NCBI GenBank assembly: GCA_964016985.1
Contig: OZ024834.1
Span: 87,084,937-87,148,936, forward strand
Origin: Anodontia alba
Lineage: Eukaryota > Mollusca > Bivalvia > Lucinida > Lucinidae
Length of the DNA: 64,000 nt
Reading direction: 5' to 3'
The translations under genes were made by a program, and so were the position numbers. Below, piece by piece: positions 23,901 through 29,900 of the stretch (positions are counted from its first letter, which is position 1; the number at the start of each line of letters is the position of its first letter). The notes beneath the pieces are model-generated. The model was not told the DNA's origin. It searched no databases and saw nothing but the letters and a program-made list of their open reading frames with translations.

Positions 23901-26900
23901 GTAGAACGGTGGTCCAACATATCAAGCTGCCAACAACCTTCCCCTGCGGGGATCTAAAACAACATTATGGGAAGGTGGTACTAAAGGTGCAGCTTTTGTT
24001 TACAGTGAAACATTATTGGACAAAACTAAATACCTAAACACAGAGTAAGTATTTAATTGGAATCGCTTTAAGCTTAAATGGACCAGGTGAGAGTTTAACG
24101 CATGTTTGAAGAGTGAAGGCACGAATCTGTCTGGCATTACACCAGAAACGCATAGGAGTTTGCATTTTGCAGGCAGCTTTTACATTATATAGTCTATGGA
24201 ATTACAGTTGACTCTCGCTATCTCGAACTCGCTTATCTCGAATAACCGCTTATCTCGAAGTGAAAATCAGGTCCCTGCCTAAACATCTAAGATCTAACAA
24301 CATGTAAAAAATATTGTGGAAAAGAGGAGAAATTGCTCTCCTCTTTTCCACAATATTTTCAATATATCTCTAACTTCAAGAGTCCAATTAAACATATATT
24401 TGTTAAATGTTTTAATCGAATTAGTTTTTTCCTCAGTTCTGCAAATCTGATATGTCGAAGTACGGATATCTCGAAGTATTTCAGAATGTCCCTTGGACTT
24501 CGAGATAACAAGAGTTGACTGTATATGGTTGATCAGACTGCACGTAAGTGCAGGCTAACTTAGCTGTTACTTTTTTATTCCTTTTTGCTTGATGTAGCTT
24601 GTGCAATCGGTTTCGGAAATAAATTACAGTCGAACTCAATGGCTTGAACAGCTTTTGGACCATGGAAACTTGTTCTAGACATAGATGTTCGGGCCAGAGA
24701 CGTTTATTTATAGCTCCAGGTTAAGGAAGCAGATGAGGATAATTTAGGGATGTCTTTTCGATCTAATATAAAATAGCGATATCTTGTGTGTAATCATTAT
24801 AATTGCCTTGACACGCAACATACATGTGATAAAATAAGAAAATTTCCCTAAAATATCCTTAAATATTTGTGTTCTTGAGCTGTCGGAAGAATTTAGGAGG
24901 GACTCAAAAACGAGTTCGAATCAGCCACAGTAAACAAACTATCGATGTTTGAGTCATTGAGGATTGACTGTATGTACATACCCAAATGTGGTTCTAAGGG
25001 TGATAGGAGGCGTTACACTCTATGTAACATCTGTTATAGAAGCACATCATTGACCCCACCACCCATCATCATCAACATCATGACCGGACTTTTTATTAAC
25101 GTGCATGTACAGGGGCAACATCCACATCAGAGGGTCTACTTTTAGGTAGCCGGCTTGCTGCACGCATGACAGATCTCACAACAGATCTCCAGGTGTGTCT
25201 ATCATGAGGGTAGATTGCCGAGAGCTTCCACTCTCTGTGATTCCTCTCTGTCAGCTGCTTCCATGTCATGTTGGGCCTCCCAGGCCCACGCTTTCCATCA
25301 ACCTGTAGATCACAGGCTGATTTGACTGCATCGTTGGAGCGTTCCACGTTTCCATACTAGCGGAGCCTTCTCTCCTTCCCAAACTGATAGTGAACGTGTT
25401 TGTTTAAAAATGACAATTTTGTATTGTAAGCAAAATAGTATAGAACATAACCAGGGCCCAGTTGTTCGAAGCTAACGACATCGTTAGTTAACGATTCGTT
25501 AAAATTTACATCGAGTGATACGCAAATATGCTGAAATCTTTTGCTGAAAAAATGTGAGTAGCTTTTGCAGTGCAAAAGCTACTCACATTTTTTCAGCAAA
25601 AAATATCAGAATATTGTATATTGAATCCGCTAAAACAGTTAACGAAATGACCTTTTAACGAACTCGTTAAGCTAACGATGCTTTGAACAACTGAGCCCAG
25701 AAATAGCCACATCACAGAACGTAGCCTACCAATGACACCAGTGGAGATTGATCATGAAATATTTTCTACGGTCATTCTCTCCCTTCCGCTGATTCAAGAA
25801 GGGCCGTTGTCAGTTACTGGCGAAAGAATGTGCACAATACTGGTTAACCGCTTAGAGGACTAAGCCTGCCCAGTAAACGTGTGGTTTGGTAAACTGACCG
25901 CGCTCGACATGTCCCTATTGGGTTGACTTGGCCGTAAAACCTCAACACAAACAAAAACCAATGACACCAAGAGGAAGAGCAAACAAACCAAGACAGACCA
26001 AGACATACAGTACACAAAAAAGTAAGAGAAAAGTCCAGGGAGTGCCACAATCACAAACCGCAGCCCTTCCCAGGCCCCAAGAGGAAGAGGAAACCGACAA
26101 ATCTAAACAAGCACAAACCGAACAAACGTACGAATAGCACTAAGATTAGCTCTCTCTTCCCCAAGCGAGGTAATCGCAATACTAAGAGGACTGAAAAACA
26201 CAAGAACAAAATGACACACGGAAAGACATACAACATATCGCCTCGTAGAATTAACCACAAAGCAACAAGGAGTAAGACTAACACCGGGACCACCGCCTTA
26301 GAACGGTCGGTAGAGCAAACCACCGGGGGGTTTGAAGCACTTTTACAGCTAGCTAACTTCACCCTGGGTCCCGATGCTACTCTTTATACATAAATACATA
26401 AAAATAACAAGCAACAAACCAAAGAAAGTTAGAGCAACCAGCCCCTCTTCAATAACAAGGTGATTGCCAATAAGACAGGAAATCCAAAAGAAAACAGTGA
26501 CAATACACAAGTGTGAACTGTAGGATAGCATTTGATATATACTTCTATACTATTTTCGATAGTAATACATGGCATTGTGATATTGAACGCATGTAACGTT
26601 TGAATCTCAGGAATATTTGCAATCGGTTTTAAATATTGTTTTCGGCGCAATCGTATCTTTAATTTGAAATATCTTAAAATATAAGTGCTTTGTCATTGTA
26701 TGAGTCACAATACTTTAGAAAACGGACCCTCAGCCTAGCGAAGATTCAGATCAGCGCAGCAATGTGCAGACTGAACAGACTCTTTACTGGGTGCATTTTG
26801 GATAGCCAAGGATGCAGAGTTTCTTCAAGCGGACAACGAGGACACAAACTATTGCTTAAATCTAATTAAATAAAGAACTTTATTGGTTTAGTGTGGCATA

Positions 26901-29900
26901 TTTTTACATGTTAACTCATTTTATCTCAAACTATTGTTATTTAAAACAAAAAAATGGTCCTTTGGAGTTTAAGATGATAAGAGTCAACTATAAATAATTA
27001 TAAAATGACAACTTATTTTCTCGACAGAATGATCCATGCTGTTGACTGGTTTCCTACGTTACTCAGTCTTGCGGGTGGAAAACCAGGTACTTTTCTGTTT
27101 TATTTATAATGACCGTAGCGCCGGGAGAAGTAGATTTTACGACACATTCGAACAGCGATGACCTTAATTTGTCTGCGTCATTGTTGTCTGTCTGCTGAAA
27201 TGTCAACGAACAGATAATGCGCTAAGGCGATTATTCGAAATTTATTCATACTACTGATGCAGAAATATGGCATCGTTGTCCTGTTTGTGGTTTTCTTGTA
27301 TTCTGGCTTCAGATCGTAATAAAAACAAGAGGAAAAGCAAATAAACCACCCAAATATGAAGAGATGATGAACATAGTAATGTCAAGATACAAAGGAATAG
27401 TTGCAGTAACCGACATTCAAGCAAAGAAGAACTTCAAAGGACCAAGGGAAGGGAAAGCGAAGAGCACGAGTTTGGGAATACATGTATTAAGTGCTCAAAT
27501 GAAAAAAATAAGCTTGGCTAAAAGAAATATAATATGTATAAAAGATATATATGTGTTTTAAGGGGCATTGATACCCTTCAGGGGGAAGCAACTCTGTCAG
27601 AAAAGTTCCCTTCTGAAAAGAGGTCTACTCTAAAATGAAAGAATGTGCTCCTCCCGGGAGCAAATTCTTACATTTTAGAATATACCCCTTTTCTGAAGAG
27701 ATTTGTGAGCAGAACAGCAAACAGGAAGTCACAAAATGGTCTCCCCTGTAAAGCATGACCGAACATCTACATGGTGTATCGATTCGCCTTAATAGCATTC
27801 TTCGTTTGTCTGAATACATTTTCAGACCTTTTTATGGATGGTGTTAATCGTGTGTCTGAATACATTTTCAGACCTTCTTATGAATGGTGTTAATCGTGTG
27901 TCTGAATACATTTTCAGACCTTTTTATGGATGGTGTTAATCGTGTGTCTGAATACATTTTCAGACCTTTTATGAATGGTGTTAATCATTTATCTGAATAC
28001 ATTTTTAGACCCTTATATGGATGGTGTTAACCAGTGGCCAACTATCAGTACAGGCATGGCTTCAGCAAGAAATGAGTTTGTGTACAATATTGATGAGCTT
28101 GCGAACAATTCGGCTATAAGGTAGGTGGGAGAATAATCAGTACCCTATTCACTCTAAATATTTGACCACTTTAACTGTTTACAGCACGTTTATATTTATA
28201 ACTGAACGAAAAGATAAATGAAGTTACTCAGGAAATGTCACAGTTATGAAACACAGCCTTCCCGAAGCACCGAAAGATCGGAAGAGATGAGGAACAAACA
28301 ATGGCAAGATACAACGACACAGTTGCAATAGTCCATTTGACTTCATAAAAATGTGACCTACAAAAGGAAATATCGAATCAGCCAGGAAAAGCCACAGTCA
28401 CAGCCCAGTGGCGGATTTAGATGGGGCTCGTGGGGGAGGCGGGTCAGTCGAACCCCCATTGGAGTCCAAATTATTTCATTTTCATGATGACTTTTGTGAA
28501 AATGCTGGCAAAATGGTCAAATCGAACCTTTGCAAATTCGAACTCCCTATCTAAAAATCCCGGATCCGCCCCTGACAGCCCTTCCAAGTCACCAGGTAAG
28601 TGTTTATACATTTTATTTGATTTCACTGCAGCGGGTGTTAAGTGCCGTGTAAGTGCCGTATAAAGTCTCCCTGTACTTCATCACAGTGCATTTTGTTTCC
28701 TTAGGATCATTGAGCCATTCAGATATACAGTCGAACTTCGTTATCTCGAACTCGCTTATTTTGAATTACCGCTTATCTCGAAGTGAAAATCTGGTCCCTG
28801 TTTTAACACGAAACTATGACAACAGGTAACAAAATAAGGCCTCCTAAGGAGCAATTTCTCCTCTTTTCACATTATTTTATATATATTTTTTTAACGTAGG
28901 AGTCAAATTACATATTCATTTGTTAAATGGGGTTGTTCAGTTTATTGTTTTCCTCACTCTCTTAACTCTGATATGTCGAGGTGCGGATATCTCGAAGTAT
29001 TTCAGTAAGTCCCTTGGAATTCGAGATAACGAGAGTCGACTGTATTTGAGTCAGCGCCCGATAAAACCTAGAATAATGCGACCAGCGAAGACTCTGATCA
29101 GCCTGCGCATCTGCGCAGTCTGATCAGAGTCTTCGCTGATCGCATGTGCCGTCTATAGGCTCCGGGCTATCCAAAGAGGGGCGCATGAGAACCCTTGCCA
29201 TACTTAGTGGATGTACAAGCTGAGCTGAGTCTTTACTGTTCACACTGGTCTTATTGTAGGTTTGTCGTGCGCTGGCTCTTCTTTGAAAATTGAGTTCCAC
29301 TTAAGCCGGCGCTAGAGGTCTAAGCAGCCCTGCAAGGTACAAAAACTGTCACATGAAAAGTGCCAGTGAAACCAAAACTCCGATTCCCATCTTTATAAGT
29401 GTTCCGCACAGGTATTGAATTTTGCGCCAGCGCACGACAAAACCTAAAATCAGGCTAGTGTAACCAGCCAAGATTAGTCTGTACATCCACCCAGTACGGC
29501 AAGGGCTCTCATTCATCCCTCTTTGGATAGTCCAAAGGCTGTAGGAGGCACATGCGATCAGCGAAGACTCTGATCGGACTGAATGCTGATGCGCAGGCTG
29601 ATCTGAGTCTTCGCTAGTCGCACAAGTCTTGTTGTAGGTTTTGTCGTGCGCTGGATTATATGGGTCGTAAACTGAAAATGACTATAAAATAAATTTATTG
29701 TTTGCGGAGGGCCAATAATAAATAGTTTGCTTCATGACGTTTATGAAATTCATTTTACAGAATGGGCAAGTATAAACTGATTCAAGGCTCCCCAGGAAAT
29801 TTCAATGGTTGGACTCCTGTCCCGAACCTGAAAGGTAATAACAAGACGGACAGTACCGGGTCACAGAAATTCCCACCTTACCAGCTATTTGATATCGAAG

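Noticed and set aside
27364..27561. 65-codon plus-strand frame in intron 12
   Set aside because: Basic, low-complexity composition with no recognisable domain, inside an intron and without splice or homology support.
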